Of a stretch of DNA of 64,000 nucleotides, positions 17,918 to 27,419 are shown piece after piece. Source of the DNA: Pseudaestuariivita atlantica (GTDB lineage: Bacteria > Pseudomonadota > Alphaproteobacteria > Rhodobacterales > Rhodobacteraceae); NCBI RefSeq assembly GCF_001205715.1, contig NZ_AQQZ01000007.1:62001-126000 (forward strand), given 5' to 3'. Within the stretch, counting starts at the first letter, position 1. Every line of letters begins with the position of its first letter. Under the pieces are notes generated by a model. That model worked only from the letters and a program-made list of their open reading frames with translations, searched no databases and was not told where the DNA came from. A program made the position numbers and the translations under genes.

Positions 17918-18931
17918 TCAGGCGCGGCTGCGGCGGCGCGTCCGGCGGGCCGGGGCGGCGGTGTCGCCCGTTCCGTCGCTGTCGGAGGTGAAGGCCCCGA
18001 GCGCCGCGGCGATCTGGTCGAGCGACGGGGGCGCGGACCGCTTCCGCGTTTCAAGGGCGGTGCGCATCTTGCGCAGGTGTTCGGGCGTCGTGCCGCAGCA
18101 CCCGCCGATGATCCGTGCGCCGCAATCGCGGGCCATGACGGCGTAATCGGCCATCAGGTCGGGGGTGCCGTCGTAATGGATGTGGCCGTCGTGGTATTTC
18201 GGGATGCCGGCATTGCCCTTGGCGATGATGGGCCGTGTCGTGCCTGTCCCGGCAAAGCCGAGGACGGTGCGCAGAAGATCGGATGCGCCCGTCCCGCAAT
18301 TGGCCCCGAAGGCCAGCGGCGGGTTCGGCAGCGCCTCGACCAGGGCCGCGTAGGCGGTGGAGGTCACGCCCATCATGGTGCGCCCGGCCGTGTCGAAACT
18401 CATGGTCGCGCACCACGGCATGTCGGCCAGCGCAAAGCCTTCGGCCGCGGCGTTGAATTCCTCGGGCGCGGAGATCGTTTCGAGCCAGAGTACGTCGGCC
18501 CCGCCCGCTTTCAGGCCCTCGGCCTGTTCGTGGAACATCGCCACCGCGCGGGCATGGGTCAGCGCGCCCACGGGTTCAAGGATTTCGCCCGTGGGGCCGA
18601 CCGAGCCGGCAACGATCACCGGCCGCCCGGCGGCATCGGCCACGTCGCGCCCGATCTCGGCGGCGAGGCGGTTCAGTTCGAAGGTGCGGTCGGCGGCATT
18701 GTGCAGCGCGAGGCGCGAGGCATTGGCGCCGAAGGAGTTGGTGAGGAAAATGTCGCTGCCCGCATCCACGGACCCCTTGTAGAGCGTACGCACGCGGTCG
18801 CGGTGATCGGCGTTCCACAATTCAGGCGCATCGCCGGAGGCGAGGCCCATGTCGAACAGCGTGGTTCCGGTCGCGCCGTCGGCCAGCAGCCAGTCACGGC
18901 GGTCGAGGAGAATTTCGAGGGGATTGGTCAT
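17918..18931 (-). CDS. Betaine-homocysteine/homocysteine S-methyltransferase family protein
   Basis: About 337 residues with the homocysteine-binding barrel of BHMT and the MetH N-terminal domain. Visible motifs are LLADGATGTTLFDMGL at the start, DIFLTNSFGANASRL, the zinc ligand region FGANCGTGASDLL, and the paired cysteines of IGGCCGTTPEH. It lacks pterin and B12 domains, so as a methionine synthase it needs separate carriers such as the corrinoid protein at 14615-15319. The C-terminal tail is Arg/Ala-rich and low in complexity. I chose the ATG at 18931, which starts the conserved domain; a longer frame to 19009 exists. Use of betaine as direct donor is an alternative. Confidence 0.86.
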   Translation of the reverse strand: MTNPLEILLDRRDWLLADGATGTTLFDMGLASGDAPELWNADHRDRVRTLYKGSVDAGSDIFLTNSFGANASRLALHNAADRTFELNRLAAEIGRDVADAAGRPVIVAGSVGPTGEILEPVGALTHARAVAMFHEQAEGLKAGGADVLWLETISAPEEFNAAAEGFALADMPWCATMSFDTAGRTMMGVTSTAYAALVEALPNPPLAFGANCGTGASDLLRTVLGFAGTGTTRPIIAKGNAGIPKYHDGHIHYDGTPDLMADYAVMARDCGARIIGGCCGTTPEHLRKMRTALETRKRSAPPSLDQIAAALGAFTSDSDGTGDTAAPARRTRRRSRA

Positions 18932-19110
18932 GGGAGGCTCATCGTTGACAGCGTTCTTGTCCCACGCCTGCCAGTGATGAATCAAATCGAAGTCTTGCAT
19001 GTAGATCATGAATGAAGCGCATGATCTTTGCCGGGATTGCTCGTCGGCCCTGATGGGCCGCCTCGCGATGCGGGGCCCGGCCGCCCATGGGCCGGACCCG
19101 CGGTGCCGGG

Positions 19111-19422
19111 TTATTCGGCGAGGATCTGCGCCTTGGCCTCGAGCAGGTATTCCGCCATCTTCGCGCGGATCTCGGCCTCGGACGCGGCGTCGCCCAGGTC
19201 GCCCGCGATCTTGCGGTAGACGTCTTCGTCGCCCGCTTCCTGGAAGTCGGCTTTCACGACCTCGGTGGCGTAGGCCTTGGCCTCTTCCGGGGATTTGCCC
19301 ATCAATTGTGCGGCCCAGAGGCCGAGCATCTTGTTGCGGCGGGCTTCGGCCTTGAACTGCATCTCTGCATCGTGGGCATATTTCTTTTCAAAGGCGTCTT
19401 CGCGTTCATCAAAGCTCGACAT
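19111..19422 (-). CDS. F1Fo-ATPase inhibitory subunit zeta (DUF1476)
   Basis: A 103-residue, mostly helical protein of DUF1476, the family that includes the zeta subunit, a natural inhibitor of the Paracoccus F1Fo-ATPase. The N-terminus MSSFDEREDAFEKKYAHDAE is the family hallmark and corresponds to the inhibitory segment; RNKMLGLWAAQLMG and the acidic C-terminal helices follow. The ATG at 19422 has a strong ribosome site (AGGAGG) at normal spacing, unlike the longer frame. As in other alphaproteobacteria it is not in the ATPase operon, and it is divergent from purC. Confidence 0.93.
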   Translation of the reverse strand: MSSFDEREDAFEKKYAHDAEMQFKAEARRNKMLGLWAAQLMGKSPEEAKAYATEVVKADFQEAGDEDVYRKIAGDLGDAASEAEIRAKMAEYLLEAKAQILAE

Positions 19423-19582
19423 GTGACTGGCCTCCTCGGTCGGGACAGGTTTCGTTCCCATCCGATATGCCTCTCGGTCAGGGCAGGTGCAAGGGGAGGC
19501 TTCTTGCGGGGGGCGGGCGCATCCACTATGACGCGGGCACGCGGTCCGCGAGAGGCGCTGCGAGAAAGCGAGTTACCCCCAG

Positions 19583-20344
19583 ATGGCACGGCGCAAGAAG
19601 ATTTACGAAGGCAAGGCGAAGATCCTGTACGAGGGCCCCGAGCCCGGCACGCTGGTGCAGTATTTCAAGGACGATGCCACCGCGTACAACGCGCAGAAGA
19701 AGGACGTGATCGACGGCAAGGGCGTGCTGAACAACCGCCTGAGCGAGTTCTTCATGACCGGTCTGAACGCGATCGGCGTGCCCACCCATTTCATCCGCCG
19801 CCTGAACATGCGCGAACAGCTGGTGCGGTCCTGCGAGATCATCCCGCTGGAGGTGATCGTGCGCAATTTCGCGGCCGGGTCGATGTCGGAGCGGTTGGGG
19901 ATCGAGGAGGGCACGGCGCTGCCGCGCCCGATCGTCGAATATTGCTACAAGGACGACAAGCTGGGCGATCCGCTGGTCACCGAGGAGCATATCGCGGCCT
20001 TCGGCTGGGCCTCGCAGCAGGACATGGACGACATCCTGAGCCTTGCCCTGCGGGTCAACGATTACCTTTCGGGCCTGATGTACGGCGTCGGCATCCGGCT
20101 GGTGGATTTCAAGATCGAGATCGGGCGCGTCTATGAAGGCGATTACCAGCGACTGGTCGTGGCGGACGAGATCAGCCCCGACAGTTGCCGGTTGTGGGAT
20201 ATCGAGACGGGCCAGAAGCTCGACAAGGACGTGTTCCGGCGCGACCTGGGCAACCTGACCGATGCCTACACGGAAGTGGCGCAGCGGCTGGGCGTGATCC
20301 AGAAGGGCGCGATGCCGATCACCAAGCCGACGCTCATCAACTGA
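19583..20344 (+). CDS. purC: SAICAR synthase PurC
   Basis: Phosphoribosylaminoimidazole-succinocarboxamide synthase, 253 residues, which joins CAIR to aspartate with ATP. Motifs are [14 protein letters not shown] (glycine-rich ATP loop), [36 protein letters not shown], and the signature [10 protein letters not shown] with [13 protein letters not shown]. Full length and intact. It is the first gene of a purC-purS-purQ run; purL is not in the window. Confidence 0.97.
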   Translation: MARRKKIYEGKAKILYEGPEPGTLVQYFKDDATAYNAQKKDVIDGKGVLNNRLSEFFMTGLNAIGVPTHFIRRLNMREQLVRSCEIIPLEVIVRNFAAGSMSERLGIEEGTALPRPIVEYCYKDDKLGDPLVTEEHIAAFGWASQQDMDDILSLALRVNDYLSGLMYGVGIRLVDFKIEIGRVYEGDYQRLVVADEISPDSCRLWDIETGQKLDKDVFRRDLGNLTDAYTEVAQRLGVIQKGAMPITKPTLIN

Positions 20345-20367
20345 GCGCGGCGGCGCGGGCGGCAGGC

Positions 20368-20400
20368 GGGCCCTCCGGGGGCCATATTTGACGAAGAGAA
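20368..20400 (+). repeat. Possible copy of a dispersed Rhodobacteraceae intergenic element
   Basis: Between purC and purS, GGGCCCTCCGGGGGCC is followed directly by ATATTTGACGAAGAGAAG. It resembles a short GC-hairpin plus ATATTT element that I recall as frequent between genes in this family. Only this one copy was noticed in the window, and the resemblance is from memory. Confidence 0.35.
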
Positions 20401-20417
20401 GAAGCAGGGGCAGCGAG

Positions 20418-20660
20418 ATGAAGGCGCGAGTGCACGTAATGCTGAAGGACGGGGTTCTTGATCCGCAGGGCGAGGCGGTGCGCCATGCGCTGGGCGCGAT
20501 GGGGTTCGGCGGTGTCGGCGGTGTGCGGCAGGGCAAGGTGATTGAGCTGGACCTCGACGCCGCGGACGAGGCGACGGCGCGGGCCGAGGTCGAGAAGATG
20601 TGCGAAGGCCTTCTCGCCAACACCGTGATCGAGCGTTACGAGATCGAGGTGAGCGCGTGA
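20418..20660 (+). CDS. purS: FGAM synthase small subunit PurS
   Basis: An 80-residue protein that bridges PurL and PurQ in the three-part formylglycinamidine ribonucleotide synthase. The sequence [18 protein letters not shown], then [11 protein letters not shown], is typical of PurS. The ATG at 20418 starts the domain; the longer in-frame start at 20388 adds a basic leader from the intergenic element. The stop TGA overlaps the purQ GTG by 4 bases, indicating coupled translation. Confidence 0.95.
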   Translation: MKARVHVMLKDGVLDPQGEAVRHALGAMGFGGVGGVRQGKVIELDLDAADEATARAEVEKMCEGLLANTVIERYEIEVSA

Positions 20661-21322
20661 AGGCGGCGGTCATCGTCTTTCCCGGATCGAACTGTGATCG
20701 CGACCTGGCGGTGGCGTTCGAGCGGGCGGGGGCGGATGTCACGCGGGTCTGGCACAAGGAGACCGACCTGCCCGAGGGCGTGGACGTGGTTGGTATTCCC
20801 GGCGGCTTTTCCTATGGCGATTACTTGCGGTGCGGGGCGATCGCGGCGCAGTCGCCGATCTGCCGCGCGGTGGTCCGGCATACCGAGCGGGGCGGTTACG
20901 CCCTTGGCATCTGCAACGGCTTCCAGGTGCTGACCGAGGCGCGGATGCTGCCCGGCGTGCTGATGCGCAATGCCGGGCTGAAATTCCTGTGCCGCACGGT
21001 CGGATTGACCGTGGGCGCGCAATCGGAATTCACCGCCGGGTATGGCGAGGCGGCCGAGATCGCGCTGCCCATCGCGCACCATGACGGCAATTACCGCGCC
21101 GATGCAGAGACGCTCGACCGTCTGGAGGGCGAGGGGCGCGTCGCGTTCCGCTATACCGACAATCCCAACGGGTCGGACCGCGACATCGCGGGCATCCTGT
21201 CGGAGAACCGGCGCGTTCTGGGGATGATGCCGCATCCCGAGCGCGCGGTGGATGCGGGCCATGGCGCAACCGACGGTCAGCCGCTTTTCGCGCATCTCGT
21301 GGGCGCGCTCGCGCCCGCGTGA
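20657..21322 (+). CDS. purQ: FGAM synthase glutaminase subunit PurQ
   Basis: A 221-residue class I glutamine amidotransferase supplying ammonia to PurL. Motifs are [13 protein letters not shown] at the start, [19 protein letters not shown], the nucleophile Cys in [10 protein letters not shown], and the His-Glu pair in MMPHPERA near the end. The GTG start overlaps purS. The full catalytic triad is present and the length is normal. Confidence 0.97.
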   Translation: MKAAVIVFPGSNCDRDLAVAFERAGADVTRVWHKETDLPEGVDVVGIPGGFSYGDYLRCGAIAAQSPICRAVVRHTERGGYALGICNGFQVLTEARMLPGVLMRNAGLKFLCRTVGLTVGAQSEFTAGYGEAAEIALPIAHHDGNYRADAETLDRLEGEGRVAFRYTDNPNGSDRDIAGILSENRRVLGMMPHPERAVDAGHGATDGQPLFAHLVGALAPA

Positions 21323-21358
21323 CTTGAGACCACCTGCCGGGGCGCCTAGGGTGCGGTC

Positions 21359-23119
21359 ATGGCAAACGGCGCCTCACCCAGCTTGCGCGAGCGCACGTCG
21401 GCGATCAGCTGGCGGGTGCGGATCGCGTTGCTTGTCCTTCTCGGGATCGCGGCGCTGACGGTCTGGCTGACCAACACCTACCTGACCGAGCGGTTTACGG
21501 AAAGCACGCGCAACCGCGCCGACCTGCGGCTGGCGCTGCATTCGGGCAACCTGCTGTCGGAGTTGCGGTCGAACGCGATCGTGCCGCAGCTTCTGGCGCG
21601 CGACCGCGAGCTGATCGGGGCGCTGAGCGACGGCGATTACTCCCGGTCGACCCAGCGCCTGATCGGGTTTGTGGAAGAGATCGGCGCGGCCTCGCTTTTC
21701 CTGATGGACAAGGACGGGCGCGTCGTGGCGGCGACCGAGCGGACCCGGATCGGCGTCAACATGCGCGACCAGCGGCATTTCCTTGACGCGGTGCGGTCCA
21801 GCGCCACGGTGTTCTCTCTCGTGCCGCGCGAGGCGTCGGGCTACCATTTCTACTATTCCCGGAAGGTGCAGGCAGAGGGCGAGACGCTGGGCGTGATCGC
21901 CGTCGAGGTGGATTTGGCCAAGTTCGAACGCGCCTGGGCCGGGATCACGGCGGCCGTGCTGGTGACCGACAGCGAGGGCACGATCATCCTTGCGACGGAA
22001 CCGCGGTGGCGGGGCCTGATGGAGGACGAGGCGCTGGCACGGCAGGACCCCGAAGGCGCCATCGAACGCGCGATACAGGCCACGGCGGACTGGACGGCGC
22101 TGCCGGCCGACGCCTACCTCGCCGGCGAGGCGATGATGCGGTCCGAGGCGCGGCTGGCCTTCCGCGGCTGGCGCATCGTGTCCTTCACCAACTACGCCAG
22201 CGTGCGCGAACGGGTGAATTCGGTCCTCGCGCTCGAAATCATGGGATTCGCGATCCTCTTGGCGCTGGCCTTCTATTTCCTCAGTCGCAAGACGGCGGTC
22301 CGCATGCGGCTGTTCCAACGCGAGTCGGCAGAGCTTCGCGCATTGAACGCAAGGCTACAGCGGGAAATTGCCGAGCGGGAGCGCGTGCAGCAGACGCTGG
22401 CGGTGGCCGAACAGACGCTGGCGCAATCGTCGAAACTGGCCGCCCTTGGCGAGATGTCGGCAGCCGTCAGCCACGAGTTGAACCAGCCGCTTGCAGCGAT
22501 GAAGACCTACCTTGCCGGCGCGCGTCTTCTGCTGGGCCGGAACCGGCCCGACGAGGCACTGTCGTCGTTCCAGCGCATCGACGACCTGATCGAGCGGATG
22601 GGCACGATCACGCGGCAGTTGAAGTCCTATGCCCGCAAGGGTGCAGAGAGTTTAAGCCCGGTAAACATGGGGGATGCGCTGGCTTCGGCCCTGTCGATGA
22701 TGGAGCCGCAGCTGAAATCGCGGCAGGTGGGGATCACCCGGATCCTGCCCTCGGAAGAGGTGCGCGTGCTGGGCGACAGGGTGCGCATCGAACAGGTCAT
22801 GGTGAACCTTCTGCGCAACGCGCTGGACGCCACCAAGGGCGCCGAGCATCCCGAGATCGAGATCATCCTCGCACAGGGCGAGACCGCGACCCTGACGGTG
22901 CGGGACAACGGGCATGGCATCGAGGATCTGGATGCCTTGTTCGAGCCATTCTACACCACCAAGCGTCCCGGCGACGGGGTGGGGCTGGGCCTTGCCATCT
23001 CGTCCGGCATCGTGAACGATTTGGGCGGTCGGCTGACGGCACGAAACGCCGAGGCCGGGGGGGCTGTATTCGAGATGCAGCTGCCTATCTTGGACGAACA
23101 AACCGCGGCAGCGGAATAA
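21359..23119 (+). CDS. DctB-like membrane sensor histidine kinase
   Basis: 586 residues. A first membrane segment (about 20-40, IALLVLLGIAALTVWLTN) is followed by a periplasmic double-Cache-type sensor domain (RNRADLRL, GAASLFLMDKDGRVVAATER, HFYYSRKV), a second membrane segment near 290-310, a coiled coil, and a complete kinase core: SHELNQPLAAMKTY (phospho-His), VNLLRNALDAT (N box), DNGHGIEDLDALFEPF and GVGLGLAISSGI (G boxes). This is the DctB architecture for C4-dicarboxylate sensing. It pairs with the response regulator 18 bases downstream; a dctPQM TRAP set lies about 4 kb further on. Ligand identity is inferred. Confidence 0.88.
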   Translation: MANGASPSLRERTSAISWRVRIALLVLLGIAALTVWLTNTYLTERFTESTRNRADLRLALHSGNLLSELRSNAIVPQLLARDRELIGALSDGDYSRSTQRLIGFVEEIGAASLFLMDKDGRVVAATERTRIGVNMRDQRHFLDAVRSSATVFSLVPREASGYHFYYSRKVQAEGETLGVIAVEVDLAKFERAWAGITAAVLVTDSEGTIILATEPRWRGLMEDEALARQDPEGAIERAIQATADWTALPADAYLAGEAMMRSEARLAFRGWRIVSFTNYASVRERVNSVLALEIMGFAILLALAFYFLSRKTAVRMRLFQRESAELRALNARLQREIAERERVQQTLAVAEQTLAQSSKLAALGEMSAAVSHELNQPLAAMKTYLAGARLLLGRNRPDEALSSFQRIDDLIERMGTITRQLKSYARKGAESLSPVNMGDALASALSMMEPQLKSRQVGITRILPSEEVRVLGDRVRIEQVMVNLLRNALDATKGAEHPEIEIILAQGETATLTVRDNGHGIEDLDALFEPFYTTKRPGDGVGLGLAISSGIVNDLGGRLTARNAEAGGAVFEMQLPILDEQTAAAE

Positions 23120-23137
23120 AACGAGCGGAGATCAGGC

Positions 23138-24472
23138 ATGGCACGGCCCATGAAAATCGCGATCGTCGATGACGAACAGGATATGCGGCAATCGATCAGC
23201 CAGTGGCTGGCACTGTCGGGCTATGACACCGAAACCTTCCCGTCCGCCGAGGACGCGCTGGGCAAGCTGGGGGCCGATTACCCCGGTATCGTCATCACCG
23301 ACATCAAGATGCCGGGCATGGACGGGATGAAATTCCTGCGCAAGCTGATGGGCACCGACAGCGCGCTGCCGGTCATCATGATAACCGGCCACGGCGACGT
23401 GCCGATGGCGGTGGAGGCGATGCGCGTCGGCGCATTCGATTTCCTGGAAAAGCCGTTCAACCCCGACCGGATGACCGAACTGGCCAAGAAGGCCGCCAAC
23501 GCGCGCCGCCTGACGCTCGACAACCGGGCGCTGCGCCGCGAATTGTCCGATGGTGGGCAGTTGATGAAGAAGCTGATCGGCGCGTCGCCCGTGATGGAGC
23601 GGTTGCGGGAGGATATCCTCGACCTCGGGCAGGCCGACGGCCATGTGCTGATCGACGGGGAGACCGGCACCGGCAAGACGCTGGTTGCGCATGCGCTGCA
23701 CGCGGTGGGCAGCCGGGCGGGCAAGAAGTTCGTGCTGCTGTCCTGCGGTGCGCTGGAGGAAGAGGCGCTGTCGCGGCGGCTCTTCGGGCCTGCGCGCGCC
23801 GATGATGCCTTCCTGCCCGCGATCGAGGAGGCTCGCGGCGGGACGCTGGTGCTTGAGGATATCGAGGCGCTGTCGGACACGCTGCAGGCGCGGCTTCTGG
23901 GCGTGATCAACGAACAGGGCACGCCGGCGGAGACGCGGATCGTTGCGATCTCCAACCTGCAGGAGCAGGACAAGACCTGCGAGGACGCGTTGCGCTCGGA
24001 CCTCTATTACCGGCTGGCGGCGCTGAAGATCACCGTGCCGCCGCTCCGCCAGCGGGGCGAGGACATCCTGACGCTGTTCACCCGCCTGAGCGAGCAATTC
24101 GCCGAGGAATACGGGTGCGAGGCGCCGGACGTGTCGGCGCAGGAAGCGGCGCAGCTGTTGCAGGCGCCGTGGCCCGGCAACGTGCGGCAGCTGATCAACG
24201 TGGCCGAGCGCGCGGTGCTGCAGAACCGGCGCGGGTCGGGCACGATCGCGTCGCTCCTGATGAACGACCACGAAGAGATGCAGCCGGTGATGACGACCGA
24301 GGGCAAGCCGCTCAAGGAATATGTCGAGGCGTTCGAGCGGATGCTGATCGACAACACGATGCGGCGTCACAAGGGATCCATCGCCAGCGTGATGGAAGAG
24401 CTGTGCCTGCCGCGCCGGACCCTGAACGAGAAGATGGCGAAATACGCCCTGCAACGGTCCGACTACCTGTGA
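23138..24472 (+). CDS. DctD-like response regulator with AAA+ domain but no GAFTGA loop
   Basis: 444 residues: receiver domain (phospho-acceptor D55 in ITDIKMPGMDG, Lys105 in EKPF), an NtrC-type AAA+ domain with Walker A GETGTGKT at 174-181, and a C-terminal Fis-type helix-turn-helix (KGSIASVMEELCLPRRTLNEK cited as SVMEELCLPRRTLNEK). In NtrC-family activators a GAFTGA loop between the first FG and GGTL contacts sigma54. Here that interval is only 16 residues (PARADDAFLPAIEEAR) and lacks the motif. Walker B reads GGTLVLEDIE. It may not activate sigma54 promoters. It follows the sensor kinase in an operon that ends in a hairpin. Confidence 0.87.
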   Translation: MARPMKIAIVDDEQDMRQSISQWLALSGYDTETFPSAEDALGKLGADYPGIVITDIKMPGMDGMKFLRKLMGTDSALPVIMITGHGDVPMAVEAMRVGAFDFLEKPFNPDRMTELAKKAANARRLTLDNRALRRELSDGGQLMKKLIGASPVMERLREDILDLGQADGHVLIDGETGTGKTLVAHALHAVGSRAGKKFVLLSCGALEEEALSRRLFGPARADDAFLPAIEEARGGTLVLEDIEALSDTLQARLLGVINEQGTPAETRIVAISNLQEQDKTCEDALRSDLYYRLAALKITVPPLRQRGEDILTLFTRLSEQFAEEYGCEAPDVSAQEAAQLLQAPWPGNVRQLINVAERAVLQNRRGSGTIASLLMNDHEEMQPVMTTEGKPLKEYVEAFERMLIDNTMRRHKGSIASVMEELCLPRRTLNEKMAKYALQRSDYL

Positions 24473-24476
24473 AGGG

Positions 24477-24499
24477 GGTCGGCTGACGAGCAGCCGACC
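24477..24499. terminator. Bidirectional hairpin between dctD-like and dsbB genes
   Basis: A perfect 9-base stem GGTCGGCTG/CAGCCGACC with a 5-base loop (ACGAG), placed between two convergent genes. There is no long T-run, so termination may be weak or protein-assisted. Confidence 0.65.
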
Positions 24500-24523
24500 T
24501 ACATCACCTCCATACCGTCCGGA

Positions 24524-24997
24524 TCAGGCGTCGCGTTGCCGCGCGGCGGCGAGCCAGACGAGCCCCAGCCCGAAGGCGATCACCATGTTCCAGCCGGCCA
24601 TCGACAGGCCCGCGAAGGACCATGCGATCTCGTCACAGCGGACCAGCGGCGCGGTCATGATCTGGTCCAGCAACTGGTCGGTCGACAGGGTTCCCACTGG
24701 CGCCGAGGTGCAGGTGTTCGGACCTTCCCACCACGATTGCTCGACCCCGACATGGTAAAGGCCGATGCCCGCCGTCGTGAAGGCGGCCACGGCACCCAGC
24801 AGCGCGATGACGCGCTGCCCCGTCCCCGCAAGCAGCAGCGCCAGCGCGCCCAGTGCCACCGCCACGGCATGCGGCCAGCGCTGCCAGAGGCAGAGCTTGC
24901 ACGGCGCCAGCGCGCCAAGGTGCTGGAAACCGAATGCGCCAAGCAAAAGCGCGGCGGACCCGGCGGCGGCGATCAGGATGAGGGTGGTGCGTGTCAT
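24524..24997 (-). CDS. dsbB: DsbB-family disulfide bond formation protein
   Basis: A 157-residue four-helix inner-membrane quinone reductase that reoxidises DsbA. The first catalytic pair is CKLC in PCKLCLWQRWPH at residues 33-44, and the periplasmic pair is in NTCTSAP and LVRCDEIAWSF. Membrane segments are near 5-25, 43-60, 65-85 and 135-152. The ATG overlaps the stop of the yqaA-like gene (ATGA). This compact type is common in Rhodobacteraceae. Confidence 0.92.
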   Translation of the reverse strand: MTRTTLILIAAAGSAALLLGAFGFQHLGALAPCKLCLWQRWPHAVAVALGALALLLAGTGQRVIALLGAVAAFTTAGIGLYHVGVEQSWWEGPNTCTSAPVGTLSTDQLLDQIMTAPLVRCDEIAWSFAGLSMAGWNMVIAFGLGLVWLAAARQRDA

Positions 24998-25572
24998 AGG
25001 ACCCTTACTGCCGCGAAACCGGCAATGAGAACAACCAGAAAGGCGGCGAAGGCCCAGCCAAGTCGCCGCTCGATGAAGTCGCGGATGGGGGCGCCGAATT
25101 TCCACAGGAGCGCGGCTACGATGAAGAACCTCAGCGCGCGCGCAATGATCGACGTCACGATGAAGGTGGCCAGCGGCATGCCGGTCCAGCCCGACATGAT
25201 GGTGATGACCTTGAACGGGAAGGGGGTGAGGCCCGCCACCAGCACGGCCCAGAACCCCACGCCGTTGAAGCGGTCGTTGAACGCCTCCATCGAGGCGGAT
25301 TTGCCCATCGCCTCCAGCAGCGGCGCGCCGACGCTGTCGAAGGCGAAGGCGCCGATGGCATAGCCCAGAAGACCGCCCAGAACCGACCCGACAAGCGCGG
25401 TGGCGGCCACCAGCCACGCGCGGCGCGACGCGGCGAGGATCATCGGGATCATCAGCACGTCCGGCGGAATGGGAAAGACCGACGCCTCGATGAACGACAC
25501 GAAAAACAGCGCCCACAAAGCGCGGGGATGCTCGGCCAGGCGCAGGGTCCAGTCGTAAAGGCGTCGGATCAT
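24994..25572 (-). CDS. YqaA/DedA-family membrane protein
   Basis: A 192-residue inner-membrane protein of the SNARE-associated/DedA superfamily, YqaA branch. The family-typical FFVSFIEASVFPIPPDVLMIP lies near residues 23-43 (cited as EASVFPIPPDVLMIP), then GSVLGGLLGYAIG, and VAGLTPFPFKVITIMSG for the second half-repeat. Four to five hydrophobic segments are visible. DedA-type proteins have been linked to lipid handling, but no function is shown for this branch. I start at 25572 (MIRRLYDWTLRL), which fits the family better than the longer frame. Coupled to dsbB. Confidence 0.88.
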   Translation of the reverse strand: MIRRLYDWTLRLAEHPRALWALFFVSFIEASVFPIPPDVLMIPMILAASRRAWLVAATALVGSVLGGLLGYAIGAFAFDSVGAPLLEAMGKSASMEAFNDRFNGVGFWAVLVAGLTPFPFKVITIMSGWTGMPLATFIVTSIIARALRFFIVAALLWKFGAPIRDFIERRLGWAFAAFLVVLIAGFAAVRVL

Positions 25573-25650
25573 GTCAGGCCCGTGCGGCAATGGTTCGGCA
25601 CCGGGTCTACGCGGTCTTGCCGGTGATGGAAAGCCGCGGTGTTTGTCGCG

Positions 25651-27417
25651 TCAGGCAGGGGAGGGCGCGGCACCGAAGAGCGACATCAGCGCATCGACCA
25701 AATCGGCCTTGCGCAAGGGTTTCGTCAGGAAGGCGTCCATCCCCGCCCGCGTGGCTGCGTCGCGGTCGGTCTGGTGCGCATTGGCGGTCAACGCGATGAT
25801 CCGGCTGGGTGTGATACCGCTCTTGCCTTCGAGCCCGCGGATGATCTCGGTCGCGCGGAGGCCGTTCATCGCCGGCATCGACACGTCCATCAGGATCGTC
25901 GGGCAGGGCGATGCCTTGTAGGTGTCGACAGCCTCCTGCCCGTTGGTGGCGAACGTGATCTCGGCCCCGCTGTCGGCCATGAACCGCTCGATGACGAGCC
26001 GGTTGGTGGCGTTGTCGTCAACGACAAGGATACGCCGCCCGCGCGCCCAACCGGGGCGGACGCTGCTGGCCGCCGCCTGCACGTCTTGCCGCGGGGCGGC
26101 GGGCCGCGCCACGGCATCAAGGGGCAGGGTGAAGACGAATTCGGTGCCTGCGCCCTCGGTCGAAGACACGGTGAGGTCGCCGCCCATCGCCCGCGCGAGG
26201 CTGCGCGAGATGGAAAGCCCCAGCCCGGTGCCGTCGAACTGTCAGTTACGGGCATTGTTGACCTGTTCGAAGGCGGAAAAGACGGTGTCGAGCTTTTCGG
26301 GCGGGATGCCGGTGCCGCTGTCGGACACGGCGATGGCCGCGCCGTCGGGCGTGCGGTCCAGCCGCACCCAGACCCAGCCGTCGAGGGTGAACTTGATCGC
26401 GTTGCCGATCACGTTCAGCAGGACCTGCCGCACCCGCCCGGCATCGCCCTGCACGACATCCGGCAGGTCCGGGTCGATGTCGAGCGACAGCGCAAGGTCC
26501 TTGTCGCGCGCGGCCGGGCGCAGAAGCTCGACCACCTGGCGGGCCGTTTCCGCCAGCGAATAGGCCTCTTGCGCGAGGTCGATCCTGCCCGCCTCCAATT
26601 TCGAGAAGTCGAGGATATCGTTGATGATTGTCAGCAACGCGTCGGCGCTGTCGGCAATCGTCCGGACATAGCCTTTCTGAGTCTTGTCGAGGTCGGTCGC
26701 ATCCAGCAGGTCGGCCATGCCGATCACGCCGTTCCTCGGCGTGCGGATTTCGTGGCTCATCTGGGCAAGGAAATCCGATTTCGCCTCGTTCGCGGCTTCG
26801 GCCCGTTTCTTGGCATCTTCCAGCCGGGTGATCAGCGAGGTCAGGGGGCGCCCGATGATGATCGAGAAGCTGAGCCAGTTGGTCAGCATCGCCACCATCA
26901 GGCCGCCGACAAGGAGCGCGATGGAAAACTCGCGGTGATGCATCTGCTCCTCGCGCAATTCGTCGGTATCGTAATGCAGTTTCAGAAGCAGGACGGGGTC
27001 GGAAAAGATCTCGTACTCCATGGTGTGGTCGATCGCCTGCCCGGCGCAGCCGAGGCCCTGCGGCGCCACGGCCAGCACGTCGCCGGTGCGGTCCGCCTCC
27101 AGTTCGACACAGCGTACGGCCGAATCGCTGAGAAGCGTCTGCATCAGTTCGCGAACATGCGGGTGCGACCAGTCGGGGGGCGCGTCCTGCCGGTCACTGA
27201 ACCGTTCCAGCGCGCCGCCGATCCGGGCCGCCGAATTGCCGGTACGCACGGCCAGCGATTCCTGCCTTTGCAGCGCGATCCAGTCGGACAGCCACACCAG
27301 CCCGACCGTCGCGAAAACGAGGAAGGTCGGTACAAGCACGAGCGACAACTTCACGTAAAGCCAGAACGTCCGTTCAATGAAGCGGATCGGGCGGGCCGGG
27401 GCTGCAGTGAGGGACAT
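25651..27417 (-). pseudogene. Hybrid histidine kinase interrupted by an in-frame TGA
   Basis: Two open segments are in one frame, separated by a single TGA at 26242-26244 (codon 392 of 589). Before it: two membrane segments (about 25-45 and 165-190), a periplasmic domain, the H box SHEIRTPRNG (His222) and the N box. Right after it comes FDGTGLGLSISRSLARAMGG, the ATP-binding G2 box, then a receiver domain with VVDDNATNR, LMDVSMPAMNG and LTKPL. The family usually has Arg at the stop position, so CGA to TGA is likely. The H-box Leu of TPLNG is Arg here, another sign of relaxed selection. The shortened product would lack the ATP lid. Read-through or sequencing error are alternatives. Confidence 0.85.
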
Positions 27418-27419
27418 TG

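Noticed and set aside
18932-19110. SAM or cobalamin riboswitch upstream of the homocysteine methyltransferase
   Set aside because: No B12-box or SAM-type stem pattern could be recognised in this short region.
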